9,585 bases of DNA. Origin: Vulcanimicrobiota bacterium. GTDB taxonomy: Bacteria > Vulcanimicrobiota > Vulcanimicrobiia > Vulcanimicrobiales > Vulcanimicrobiaceae. The notes under the pieces were generated by a model. The model worked only from the letters and a program-made list of their open reading frames with translations, searched no databases and was not told where the DNA came from. This document shows, in pieces, positions 1 through 6,620 of the stretch; within the stretch, counting starts at the first letter, position 1, and each line of letters opens with the position of its first letter. The translations under genes were made by a program, and so were the position numbers. The stretch is from assembly GCA_019233415.1 (NCBI GenBank), contig JAFAMK010000290.1, positions 1 through 9,585 on the forward strand, written 5' to 3'.

Positions 1-3000
1 CGCAGCCGCCACAGCGCCGGGTTCGGCGTCTGGCCGAACGGGAACACGCCGGCGTCGTTTCCGCTTGGATCACCGATCCACGACCAGCTCTGCGCGGGCG
101 CGTTCACCGTCAGCTGCGCGCCGCCGGCCTGCGTCCAGCCGCTCCACGTCGTCGCCTGCGACTCGACCGTCACCGCCGCGGCACCGCCGACCGCGACCGT
201 GTGCTGCAGCGCGACGACCGGCGCGAGCACGTTCGCGTACCACAGCGCGTCCGAAACCTCGCAGCCGTACGTGTTCGCGTACGCGTGCGCCTCGGTGGCG
301 GCATTCGCATCGACGAAGGCGTAGCCGCGCGTGACGATCCCGCCGTGGAACGGCGCCGCGAACAGGTCCGGCAGGTAGTCGAACTGCGTGACGAGCGGAA
401 CGCCGTCGCGCCGGCCGGTCGACGCCGACGGTCGCGCGTAGCCGCCGTGCAGCGGCGCCGGCGCCGGGTCGGCGACGGTCGGATTCGAGTTACGCGCCGT
501 GAAGACGGTCCACTCCGTCGTCGAGCTGCGCACGCTGCTCCCGGTGAAGACGCGCACACCGGCCGGGTCGTCGGGGTTTCCGTCGTAGTCGACGTTCCAC
601 GTCGCACCGTCGGTGTCGACGATCAACCAGTACGCGTAGTAGCCGTCGAGCACCGTGTAGGTCATCGTTGCGGCCGCGCTCGGCGCGGTGACGCCGCCCG
701 GCCAGGCCGCGAGCATCCCCGCCGGGATCGTCCCCGACGCGTCCGGCGTCAACCCCAGCGACGCGCTATAGATCGTCGTGAACGCGCACGCGCCCGCGAA
801 GTCCGCCGTCTGCGCGAGCAGCCCGTCGACCATGCTGTATTCTGCGCCGGGCTGCACGCCGTTCTGGTACGAGTACACCGTGCGGCCCATCGCGGAGGTC
901 GCTGCCGACGTCGCACCGCGGTACGTCGCCGAGCGGTAGTATTTCACGACCGTGCCGGTCGGATCGCACGCCGCCGACGAGGGGTCGAACTCGTACGCCG
1001 TCGTGTACGTGCCGCCGAAACCGTCGTCGACCGTCAAGCCGCTGACGGGGAAGTCGAGGATCGGGCCGCTCATCGCCTGACCGGCGTAGCGGTAGAGCGT
1101 GAACTGCTGCGCCGCACCGAAGCCGGAGGCGTTCGCTGGATAGCTGACGATCGTGGACGGGCCGACCGGCGCCTGACCGGTGCTCGCCTCGCCGGGATCG
1201 GTGAACGTCGTCCCGCCGAGCGCCGAGCCGAGCGGCAGGGTGCCGCCGTTCTGGAGCACGATCAGTTGCACCGCGTCGTCGGTCGGCGACGCGCCCGGAA
1301 CGACGTACGCTAGATACTGCGGCGCGCCGTTCGCGACCGCGGTCGAGTCGACGGGCTGGTTGTCGACCTCCTGCGGGAACGTGAAGACCGGCGTCGCGAG
1401 CGCGCTCACCCAATCGGTCGACGAACCGCGATAGAACACGCCGTCGCACGCGACCAAGAAGTCACCGCCGGCGACCGGCCATCCCGCCTCGCCGGCATAC
1501 CCCTGCATCGCCGGTACCGGCACCGTGGTCGGACCGACGAACCCCGGCACCGTCGGATCGTACGCGATCACTGCGCCCTGCGGTCCCGTCCCGTCGTTGG
1601 CGACCTGCGCGACGACGTCGTTCGTCGATGCGAAGCCGAGCCAACCCGCGCTGTTGTCGGACGCCGTGAACTGCGTCGTGTTCCACTCGCCCGCGTCGAA
1701 ACGGTAGAGGTACTGCTGCACGCTGACGAGGCCGTTCCCGACGACGACGGGCACCGGCGGCCACGGCGCGGTGCCCTGGTCGAGCGTTTCTTGCCAGATC
1801 GTGAACGCCGACGCGGCGAGGAACGCGTAGTCGTCGTCCCAGCGAACGAGCTGAACCGTTGCCTCGACGGTGTTCTCCGGATTCGCGAAGGTGAACGCCG
1901 CGCACGACGGGCCGACCGCGCCGATCACGGCACCGTCGGGATTGCCACCCGTCCCGTTACTCAGCGTGGTCGTTCCGCCGGCGGTCCACTGCGCCGCGGC
2001 GTCGACCGCGAACAGCGCGAGCGCCGTTTGATTATTTTCGGCCGACGTCGTCGCGACGAGATAGAACTCGTCGCCGGCGAGGACGCTCAGCGCCTGTCCG
2101 GCTTGCGAGGTCGACACCGGTCCGCCGGTCCCGAGCCACGTCTGCTGCTGCCAGCTCCAGGTCCAGCAGTAGAGCTGCGTCGTTCCCGCGTCATCCTCGG
2201 CCGTCGCGACGACAAAGGTGGCGCCGCCGCCCAGCGACGTGACGGTCCCCGTCAGCGCAAGCGTGTCCGCGAGCGTCCACTGCGTCGGCTGGCTCGCGTC
2301 GCGCGACACGAGAAACACGTCGTTCTGCGCCGGTTCGCCGAGCGGAAACACGATCGCGAACGAAACGCCGTTGACGACGGCTTGCGGCGCGTTCCCGAAG
2401 TTGTTGTTGCCCGACGGCGTCAGCGTTCCGCCCGACCATTGGACCCACTGACCGACCCAGGTGTACACGTCGAGCGTCGCCGACAGACCGTCGGCGGCGA
2501 CCCACAGCGAGACGACGTAGTCCTCGCCCAGCCACACGTACGGCACGGCACCTGCTACCGGCGCGTCCACCGTCACCGCGCGGTTGCAGATCGCCAGTTC
2601 GAGCCCCGGCGCGTACGTCCACGTCGCCTGCGCGCCCTGCGGGTACGCGATCGACTGCAGCGCGCCGTAGTTCGGCCCGTCGAGGTAGTAGGTGTACGCG
2701 AAGCCCGGCGGCGTCTGTCCGGCGGCGTTCGTCTCCGTGACGCCGATCAAGTAGCGCTTCGCCGCGGTCACTTGCAGCGACCCGCTCAACAGCGGCGACG
2801 CGACCGCCACCGGTTCGGAGTAGCTGAACGTCAGCGTGTACATCGGGCTGCCGTCGCTCGCGGTCACGGCGATCGACTGCAGGTACAGCGTCTCGTAGCA
2901 GTCCTGGTACGGCCCCGCCAGGCCGAGGTTCGACGGCGGCGTTTCCGGCACGTCGGCCGGAATCAGCGCGACGTGCGGATCGGCATACTCCTGCGCCGCT

Positions 3001-4064
3001 GCGGTGAACGTCTTGTTGCCGTACGCGAACGTGACGGTGCGCCCGAACGCGTCGACGATCGACGTCGGGTAGCACGCCTTCGTGTACGGCAGGCCGCTAC
3101 TCCCGACGGTCCCGACGGTCCCGACGGCCTGCTCCACGTTGTTCCCGAGCAGCCCGTCACCGCCGCGCGCGAATTCGTTGTAGCCGTAGCTGACCTGCGA
3201 GCCCCAGCGGTCGCTGCGCGTGCACAGGTTCCACGCGACGGCGTACTGCACTTGCCCGTCGGTGCTCTGCGACGGACCGCTCCAGTTCGAGCCGGCGCTC
3301 GTCCACGTCACGCCCCACTCGATGCTGTTCCCGGTGCTCGCGTTGACGGCGCCGACCTGCGTGACGCCGCCGCCGAAGACGCGCACTTCGCCCGTTTCGG
3401 TGGTGATCTCCCAGCGCTCGAACGCCGGATAGTACTGCACGTGCCAGAACTGGAAGTTCTGCAGCTGATAGCTGATGCCGCCGTCGTAGACCGACGCGCC
3501 GCCGCTACCGGGAACGATCGAGAACGTGCGCTCCCACGTGACGTCGGTCAGCGTCCAGTTCGCGCCATTGGCGACGAGCTGCGAGAGCGGATCGAGCGCG
3601 ACGCTCTGCGCCGCGAACGCCTGCACGACCGCGCTGCTGACGGTGCCGGCTTCGAGCGTTTGGGCGGTGGCCGCGTCGAGCGTGCCGCGCAGCCACGGCA
3701 AGTCGTCCTCGATCAGCGCGGTCGACGTGTTCGAATATTCGAGCACGTAGCTCATCGCTTGCGGCGCGAGCCCGCCGCCGGTCTGCGCAACGATGCGGCT
3801 GCGCGCGATGGTCCAACCGAGCCCGAGCGTGCCGGTCGGCGCGTCGAGGTTCCACTGCTGCGCCTGCTGGCTGACCGCGCTGTCGGAGGTCATCTGCACG
3901 GTCACCGCGAGCGTCGAATCGCCGGGTTTTCCCGGCAAATTCACCAGCGTCTTCACGACGTTGACCGAGCCGCGGAACATGTTCACGCTGCTCGCGAGCT
4001 TGCCGACGCCCTCCGATTCGAACTGGGTCGGAAGGATCGCGGGAACGGTATCGCCACCCGACAT
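1..4064 (-). CDS. Giant SpvB/Tc-toxin/RHS-like protein, N-terminal 1354 residues (C terminus beyond the window)
   Basis: One uninterrupted frame runs from ATG 4064 to the window edge, 1354 codons without a stop, with GAGGGG about seven bases before the ATG. No signal peptide is evident. Residues about 15-90 (GVGKLASSVNMFRGSVNV, LPGKPG, WNLDAPTGTLGLGW) match the opening of SpvB/TcB/RHS-type proteins. RHS-like strands follow: TGEVRVFGGG (about 224), YPTSIVDAFGRTVTFAYGNK (about 331-350), KRYLIGVTETNAAG, and GALQSIAYPQGAQATWTYAP. Residues about 530-945 hold some nine W/Y-rich modules about 50 residues apart, suggesting a beta-propeller. YD-like segments resume near residue 1005 (DGFGGTYTTAYEFDP, MGRTVYSYQNG). 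Known relatives are Tc-toxin shells, polymorphic toxins and surface proteins; the variable C-terminal domain that would decide is not in view. The gene lies 98 bases after the STAS gene on the same strand. Coding status is very sure, exact class moderately so. Confidence 0.88.
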   Translation of the reverse strand, partial: MSGGDTVPAILPTQFESEGVGKLASSVNMFRGSVNVVKTLVNLPGKPGDSTLAVTVQMTSDSAVSQQAQQWNLDAPTGTLGLGWTIARSRIVAQTGGGLAPQAMSYVLEYSNTSTALIEDDLPWLRGTLDAATAQTLEAGTVSSAVVQAFAAQSVALDPLSQLVANGANWTLTDVTWERTFSIVPGSGGASVYDGGISYQLQNFQFWHVQYYPAFERWEITTETGEVRVFGGGVTQVGAVNASTGNSIEWGVTWTSAGSNWSGPSQSTDGQVQYAVAWNLCTRSDRWGSQVSYGYNEFARGGDGLLGNNVEQAVGTVGTVGSSGLPYTKACYPTSIVDAFGRTVTFAYGNKTFTAAAQEYADPHVALIPADVPETPPSNLGLAGPYQDCYETLYLQSIAVTASDGSPMYTLTFSYSEPVAVASPLLSGSLQVTAAKRYLIGVTETNAAGQTPPGFAYTYYLDGPNYGALQSIAYPQGAQATWTYAPGLELAICNRAVTVDAPVAGAVPYVWLGEDYVVSLWVAADGLSATLDVYTWVGQWVQWSGGTLTPSGNNNFGNAPQAVVNGVSFAIVFPLGEPAQNDVFLVSRDASQPTQWTLADTLALTGTVTSLGGGATFVVATAEDDAGTTQLYCWTWSWQQQTWLGTGGPVSTSQAGQALSVLAGDEFYLVATTSAENNQTALALFAVDAAAQWTAGGTTTLSNGTGGNPDGAVIGAVGPSCAAFTFANPENTVEATVQLVRWDDDYAFLAASAFTIWQETLDQGTAPWPPVPVVVGNGLVSVQQYLYRFDAGEWNTTQFTASDNSAGWLGFASTNDVVAQVANDGTGPQGAVIAYDPTVPGFVGPTTVPVPAMQGYAGEAGWPVAGGDFLVACDGVFYRGSSTDWVSALATPVFTFPQEVDNQPVDSTAVANGAPQYLAYVVPGASPTDDAVQLIVLQNGGTLPLGSALGGTTFTDPGEASTGQAPVGPSTIVSYPANASGFGAAQQFTLYRYAGQAMSGPILDFPVSGLTVDDGFGGTYTTAYEFDPSSAACDPTGTVVKYYRSATYRGATSAATSAMGRTVYSYQNGVQPGAEYSMVDGLLAQTADFAGACAFTTIYSASLGLTPDASGTIPAGMLAAWPGGVTAPSAAATMTYTVLDGYYAYWLIVDTDGATWNVDYDGNPDDPAGVRVFTGSSVRSSTTEWTVFTARNSNPTVADPAPAPLHGGYARPSASTGRRDGVPLVTQFDYLPDLFAAPFHGGIVTRGYAFVDANAATEAHAYANTYGCEVSDALWYANVLAPVVALQHTVAVGGAAAVTVESQATTWSGWTQAGGAQLTVNAPAQSWSWIGDPSGNDAGVFPFGQTPNPALWRL
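3102..3128. repeat. Three tandem 9-bp units within the giant gene
   Basis: CCCGACGGT occurs twice and is followed by CCCGACGGC, in frame. It encodes a GTV-GTV run (context EQAVGTVGTVGSSG) in a glycine-rich turn of the RHS-like protein near residue 315. It is length-neutral for the frame and probably slippage-prone. Confidence 0.75.
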
Positions 4065-4162
4065 TCGTACACCCCTCGTCGACGTCAGCTTCGCTTCTTC
4101 TGGACGACCGGGCGCTACTACGGTGAGGGCGTCGGAACCTCCGTCAGCGCGCCGTCATCGCA

Positions 4163-4576
4163 TTAGAGATCGCCGACGCGCTGGCCGTCGTTCACGGCGT
4201 CGTCGAGCGTCGGATAGACCGCGAAGACTTTCAGCAAACCGGTGATGCGCAGCAGGCGCAGAATCTGGCCTTCTTTAGCCACGAGCCGCACTTCGCCGCC
4301 GAACTCTTTCGCGCGGCGCTGTCCGCCGATCAGCGCGCCGAGTCCCGTCGAGTCGAGGAAGTCGACGCGCGTCAGGTCGACGATCAGGCGATGGCTGTTG
4401 CGCTCCGACGCGCTGGTGAGCGCGGCGCGCACGGTCGGCGAGGTCGCGATGTCGAGCGAGCCGGTCAGCTCGAACACTTGCATGTCGTCGACCGCATGCA
4501 CGTGGATCGAGAGGTCTTCGTGCGGATGATGCTGGGCTTGCGTGTTCTGCTGAGTCGTGCTGCCGTTGAGGTTCAT
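4163..4576 (-). CDS. STAS-domain anti-sigma-factor antagonist (SpoIIAA/RsbV type)
   Basis: In partner-switching systems such proteins bind an anti-sigma kinase when dephosphorylated and so free a sigma factor. The 137 residues comprise a Gln/His-rich N-terminal tail (about 1-22: STTQQNTQAQHHPHE) and one STAS domain: DMQVFELTGSLDIATSPTVR, then HRLIVDLTRVDFLDSTGLGA with the conserved DSTGLG, whose Ser76 is the expected phosphorylation site, then GGEVRLVAKEGQILRLLRIT and a C-terminal helix LDDAVND. The ATG at 4576 overlaps the previous stop (ATGA) and has GGGAG about nine bases upstream; a longer open frame to 4636 lies within the NTF2-like gene and adds an unrelated Arg-rich stretch. No anti-sigma kinase, phosphatase or sigma factor gene is in the window, so the partner must be elsewhere. 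The N-terminal tail is unusual for the family and may just be disordered. Confidence 0.93.
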   Translation of the reverse strand: MNLNGSTTQQNTQAQHHPHEDLSIHVHAVDDMQVFELTGSLDIATSPTVRAALTSASERNSHRLIVDLTRVDFLDSTGLGALIGGQRRAKEFGGEVRLVAKEGQILRLLRITGLLKVFAVYPTLDDAVNDGQRVGDL

Positions 4577-4944
4577 CCTTCGTACTCCCGCCACTCCGCG
4601 ATCTCGCCGCGCTCGTCGATGCGAACCACGGCGCACCCCGCGCGTTCGCGCCGCGGTTCACCGTCGCCTCCGGATGCGGTGAACCGGTAGACGACGCACG
4701 CGCGTGCACCGTTCGCGATCACCTCGTCGACGGTGAACGTCCACGCGACGCCCGACGCCACGAAACGCGCGAAGTGCGCGGCGATCGCCTCGCGACCGGC
4801 GAGCCCGGTTCGACTGGGCTCTCGGTACGTCGCATCGGCGGAGAAGCAACCGGCGGCCGTGCTGAGGTCGCCGCGCGCGAACGCGTCGAGCAGCGCCGTC
4901 AGGCTGTCGGCATTCGCGTCAGGGGGTCGGCGCTTGCCCCGCAT
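4573..4944 (-). CDS. NTF2/SnoaL-like small protein
   Basis: A 123-residue protein with the layout of the NTF2-like superfamily (SnoaL-like): helix LTALLDAFARGDLSTAAGCF, short strand ATYREPS, helix GREAIAAHFARFV, then strands WTFTVDEVIANGARACVVYR, AGCAVVRIDERGEIAEWREY. The pattern G-D-L-x-x-A...F-x-x-D-A-x-Y near residues 25-40 and the closing E-I-A-E-W-R-E-Y are typical. Such cone-shaped domains serve as isomerases, cyclases, hydrolases or simple binding modules; no catalytic set is diagnostic here, so no reaction is claimed. The ATG at 4944 is preceded by GAAGG about six bases upstream and overlaps the TPR gene by 26 bases. The stop overlaps the STAS start as ATGA at 4576-4573, implying translational coupling. 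It has no signal peptide, so it is likely cytosolic, unlike the TPR protein upstream. Confidence 0.82.
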   Translation of the reverse strand: MRGKRRPPDANADSLTALLDAFARGDLSTAAGCFSADATYREPSRTGLAGREAIAAHFARFVASGVAWTFTVDEVIANGARACVVYRFTASGGDGEPRRERAGCAVVRIDERGEIAEWREYEG

Positions 4945-5941
4945 TGATCGCCTTCACCATCGCCGACACGCGGTCGGCCTGTGCGCTGTTCGCGTCCTTG
5001 CGATACCCGCGCAGCGCGACGCCGAGGTCGGCCAGCGCGCCGGTCTTGTCGCCGACGCCGTAGTTCGCGACGGCGCGCTCCTTGTAGCCGTCCGGATCGT
5101 CGGGCGTGCGCTGCACGTACGTGCGCAAGTCGTCGAGCGCGTTGCGGTAGCTGCCCATGCGGTTGTAGGCCAGCCCACGGAAATAGTACGCGGTCGTCGA
5201 CGACGACGGGTTCTGCACGATGTACGCGTTCAGGTGCGCGATGCCGTCGGCGTAGCGCTCCTCGACGAGCGCGAGCCGGCCGTTCGCCCACAGCGCGCGC
5301 CGGCTCTTGCCGTCGAGCGCGAGCGCGCGTTCGCAGTCACTGTGCGCGCGGTCGCGCTTGCCGACCAGCCGCTCCGAGTCGCAGCGCGCCGCGAACAGGT
5401 ACGCGGTCGAGCGGCCCAGCTCGACCGCGCGGTCGTAGTCGCTCAGCGCGAGGTCGTACGCCTCGCGCGCGAAGTGCACGTCGCCGCGGTCCTCGTAGGC
5501 CTGCGCGTCGGAGCCGTCGAGCCGAATCGCCGTGTCGCAGTCGCCGAGCGCGCCCTTCGCGTCGTCGAGCTGGAGGCGCGTCTCGCAGCGCGTCACGTAG
5601 GCGTACTGGTAGTCCGGGTTGATCCCGATCGCGGCGTTGTAGTCGCGCAGCGCGTCCTCGTTCTTGCCGAGGTCGGCCTTGGCGTCGCCGCGCAGCACGA
5701 GCGCCCGCGCGTCGCGCGGGTTCGCGAGGAGATACGCGTCGAGCGCGGCGACCGCCTCCGCGAACTTGCCGTCGTGGAAAAGCGTCTGCGCGTGACGAAA
5801 GTCCGCGCCCGAGTCCCCTTGCGCGAGGCCGGCCCTCGGAGCGCCAACCGCGAGAGTCAGGACGGTGAGGGCGATCGCCGCGAGGCCGCCCTTCGACAAG
5901 CTCAGGATGACGGGACGCAAGCTCAGGCTGACGGGGAACAT
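4919..5941 (-). CDS. Exported tetratricopeptide-repeat (TPR) protein
   Basis: A 340-residue protein made almost wholly of TPR helices, a protein-interaction scaffold. Residues 1-40 form a signal peptide with a hydrophobic core GLAAIALTVLTLAVGA and a likely cleavage at GLA-QG. About eight TPR units follow from residue 45 to 315; clear examples are 45-76 (AQTLFHDGKFAEAVAALDAY), 78-110 (GDAKADLGKNEDALRDYNAA), 146-177 (GDVHFAREAYDLALSDYDRA) and 248-281 (GLAYNRMGSYRNALDDLRTY). The frame is open to an ATG at 6019, but that is inside the tRNA-Gln gene, so the ATG at 5941 is chosen; it has no strong ribosome-binding site. The start of the signal peptide is encoded by copies of a dispersed repeat. The 3' end overlaps the next gene by 26 bases. 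No partner is identifiable; it probably acts outside the cytoplasmic membrane. Confidence 0.85.
   Translation of the reverse strand: MFPVSLSLRPVILSLSKGGLAAIALTVLTLAVGAPRAGLAQGDSGADFRHAQTLFHDGKFAEAVAALDAYLLANPRDARALVLRGDAKADLGKNEDALRDYNAAIGINPDYQYAYVTRCETRLQLDDAKGALGDCDTAIRLDGSDAQAYEDRGDVHFAREAYDLALSDYDRAVELGRSTAYLFAARCDSERLVGKRDRAHSDCERALALDGKSRRALWANGRLALVEERYADGIAHLNAYIVQNPSSSTTAYYFRGLAYNRMGSYRNALDDLRTYVQRTPDDPDGYKERAVANYGVGDKTGALADLGVALRGYRKDANSAQADRVSAMVKAINAGQAPTP
5889..5933. repeat. Two inverted copies of the dispersed repeat inside the TPR gene
   Basis: Positions 5889-5915 are the reverse complement of 6164-6190 with a single mismatch over 27 bases. A second, more degenerate copy follows at 5913-5933, offset by 21 bases. 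Both are in the coding region of the TPR gene, where the 21-base spacing gives a repeated heptapeptide (VSLSLRP then VILSLSK) in the N-terminal part of its signal peptide. In a minus-strand RNA the 5889-5915 and 6164-6190 copies could pair over 27 bp including one G-U. Confidence 0.85.
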
Positions 5942-5995
5942 GGGCCGGACTTGCTCGGCCGCGGCGAGCTTCCTCTCGGCTCCCAAGATGGTCTG

Positions 5996-6067
5996 CTGGG
6001 GTGGCTGGATTCGAACCAACGCATGGCGGAGTCAAAGTCCGCTGCCTTACCGCTTGGCTACACCCCA
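5996..6067 (-). tRNA. tRNA-Gln (anticodon UUG)
   Basis: A complete 72-base cloverleaf on the minus strand. The acceptor stem TGGGGTG pairs with CACCCCA; the D arm is GCC-AAGCGGTAA-GGC; the anticodon stem GCGGA/TCCGC encloses loop CTTTGAC with anticodon TTG; the variable loop has five bases; the T arm is GTTGG-TTCGAAT-CCAGC. The discriminator base is G, and the next bases are CAG, so the 3' CCA is not encoded and must be added by the tRNA nucleotidyltransferase. The U1-A72 opening pair and the TTG anticodon are typical of bacterial tRNA-Gln decoding CAA (and CAG by wobble). Confidence 0.97.
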
Positions 6068-6081
6068 TCGGTGCGACGCGA

Positions 6082-6191
6082 CCCCTTCGCCTTTCACGTC
6101 ACCCTGAGCCTGTCGCCGCCGTCACCCGAGCCTGTCCGCTCTCGTCATCCTGAGCCTGTCCGCTCCCGTCATCCTGAGCCTGTCGAAGGGG
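6082..6191. repeat. Tandem array of a 23-24 bp unit, bracketed by an 8-bp inverted repeat
   Basis: Four degenerate copies of CGTCATCCTGAGCCTGTC begin at 6097, 6120, 6143 and 6167 (spacing 23, 23, 24). The second copy lacks one T, and the first two read CACC where the others read CATC. The fourth is extended by GAAGGGG and ends exactly before the stop codon of the membrane-protein gene. CCCCTTCG at 6082-6089 and CGAAGGGG at 6184-6191 are inverted repeats that bracket the array. The unit resembles a short dispersed repeat that I recognise from many high-GC and metagenomic genomes; related inverted copies lie at 5889-5933. Confidence 0.85.
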
Positions 6192-6602
6192 CTAGCGGCG
6201 CGGGTCGCGGTCGAGGCGGAAGAGCCGGTCGGTAAGCGGCGTGATCCACGGGATCGCGAACAGGTCGCCGCGCAGGGTCCGCTCGCGGAACGAAAGCGCG
6301 AGCCCCATCAGCACGAACGCGCCGACGATGTCGGCAAGCAGCCCGAGCGCGTAGACCCAGATGATCGCCGTGGGCGAGCCCGCAAGCGGCGGGATCGCGA
6401 CCGCCAGCAGCAGCGGGAGCGCCAGCAGCACGAAGTACGCCAGCGTCGCGGCGATCCCGAAGACGAACGCCTGGCGGGTGTGGAGCCGCCACCACGCCGT
6501 CGCCTGGGGCGGCTCGCGGAACAGGTCCAAAACGGCGAGCGGCCAGACGACGTAGCCGTTGGCCGCTCGGGATCGGAGATCGTCGTCGTCACCGCTCGTC
6601 AC
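6192..6602 (-). CDS. Small membrane protein, possibly DUF4870/Tic20-like
   Basis: A 136-residue protein with an acidic, soluble N terminus (DDDD at 5-8), then two clear hydrophobic segments at about 43-70 (QAFVFGIAATLAYFVLLALP onward) and 78-104 (TAIIWVYALGLLADIVGAFV), and a charged, Arg-rich tail ending DRDPRR. The HTRQAFVFG entry into the first helix and the FAIPWITPLTDRLF segment after the second recall DUF4870/Tic20-like proteins, small membrane proteins of unclear role; I hold this family call loosely. The start is GTG at 6602, 18 bases after the NlpC/P60 stop, with only a weak ribosome-binding site, so it is probably translated from the same riboswitch-controlled transcript. The stop codon directly abuts the last unit of a tandem repeat array. 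Function unknown; it could assist the hydrolase or be unrelated. Confidence 0.75.
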   Translation of the reverse strand: MTSGDDDDLRSRAANGYVVWPLAVLDLFREPPQATAWWRLHTRQAFVFGIAATLAYFVLLALPLLLAVAIPPLAGSPTAIIWVYALGLLADIVGAFVLMGLALSFRERTLRGDLFAIPWITPLTDRLFRLDRDPRR

Positions 6603-6620
6603 GGCGACGGCGCTTCGACG

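Noticed and set aside
4065..4162. Possible terminator or promoter between the STAS and RHS-like genes
   Set aside because: No stable hairpin with a T tract and no -35/-10 pair could be found in the 98 bases; only the ribosome-binding site before 4064 is clear.
1791..4166. A plus-strand open frame of 791 codons
   Set aside because: It is antisense to the RHS-like gene, extremely rich in Arg, with no domain pattern; long antisense frames are expected in DNA this GC-rich, and the minus frame reads as a real protein.
5996..6067. tRNA gene as an integration (att) site for a genomic island
   Set aside because: No integrase gene and no direct repeat of the tRNA 3' end is present in the window; the flanking repeats are inverted, not direct att-like copies.
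6097..6191. Possible CRISPR array (four regularly spaced repeats)
   Set aside because: The 23-24 bp period is filled almost wholly by the repeat itself, leaving only 4-6 bases between copies; there are no spacers and no cas genes.
4733..6235. A plus-strand open frame of 500 codons
   Set aside because: It runs antisense through the TPR gene, across the tRNA-Gln gene and through the repeat array; its repeated PEPVRSRH residues come from the DNA repeats.
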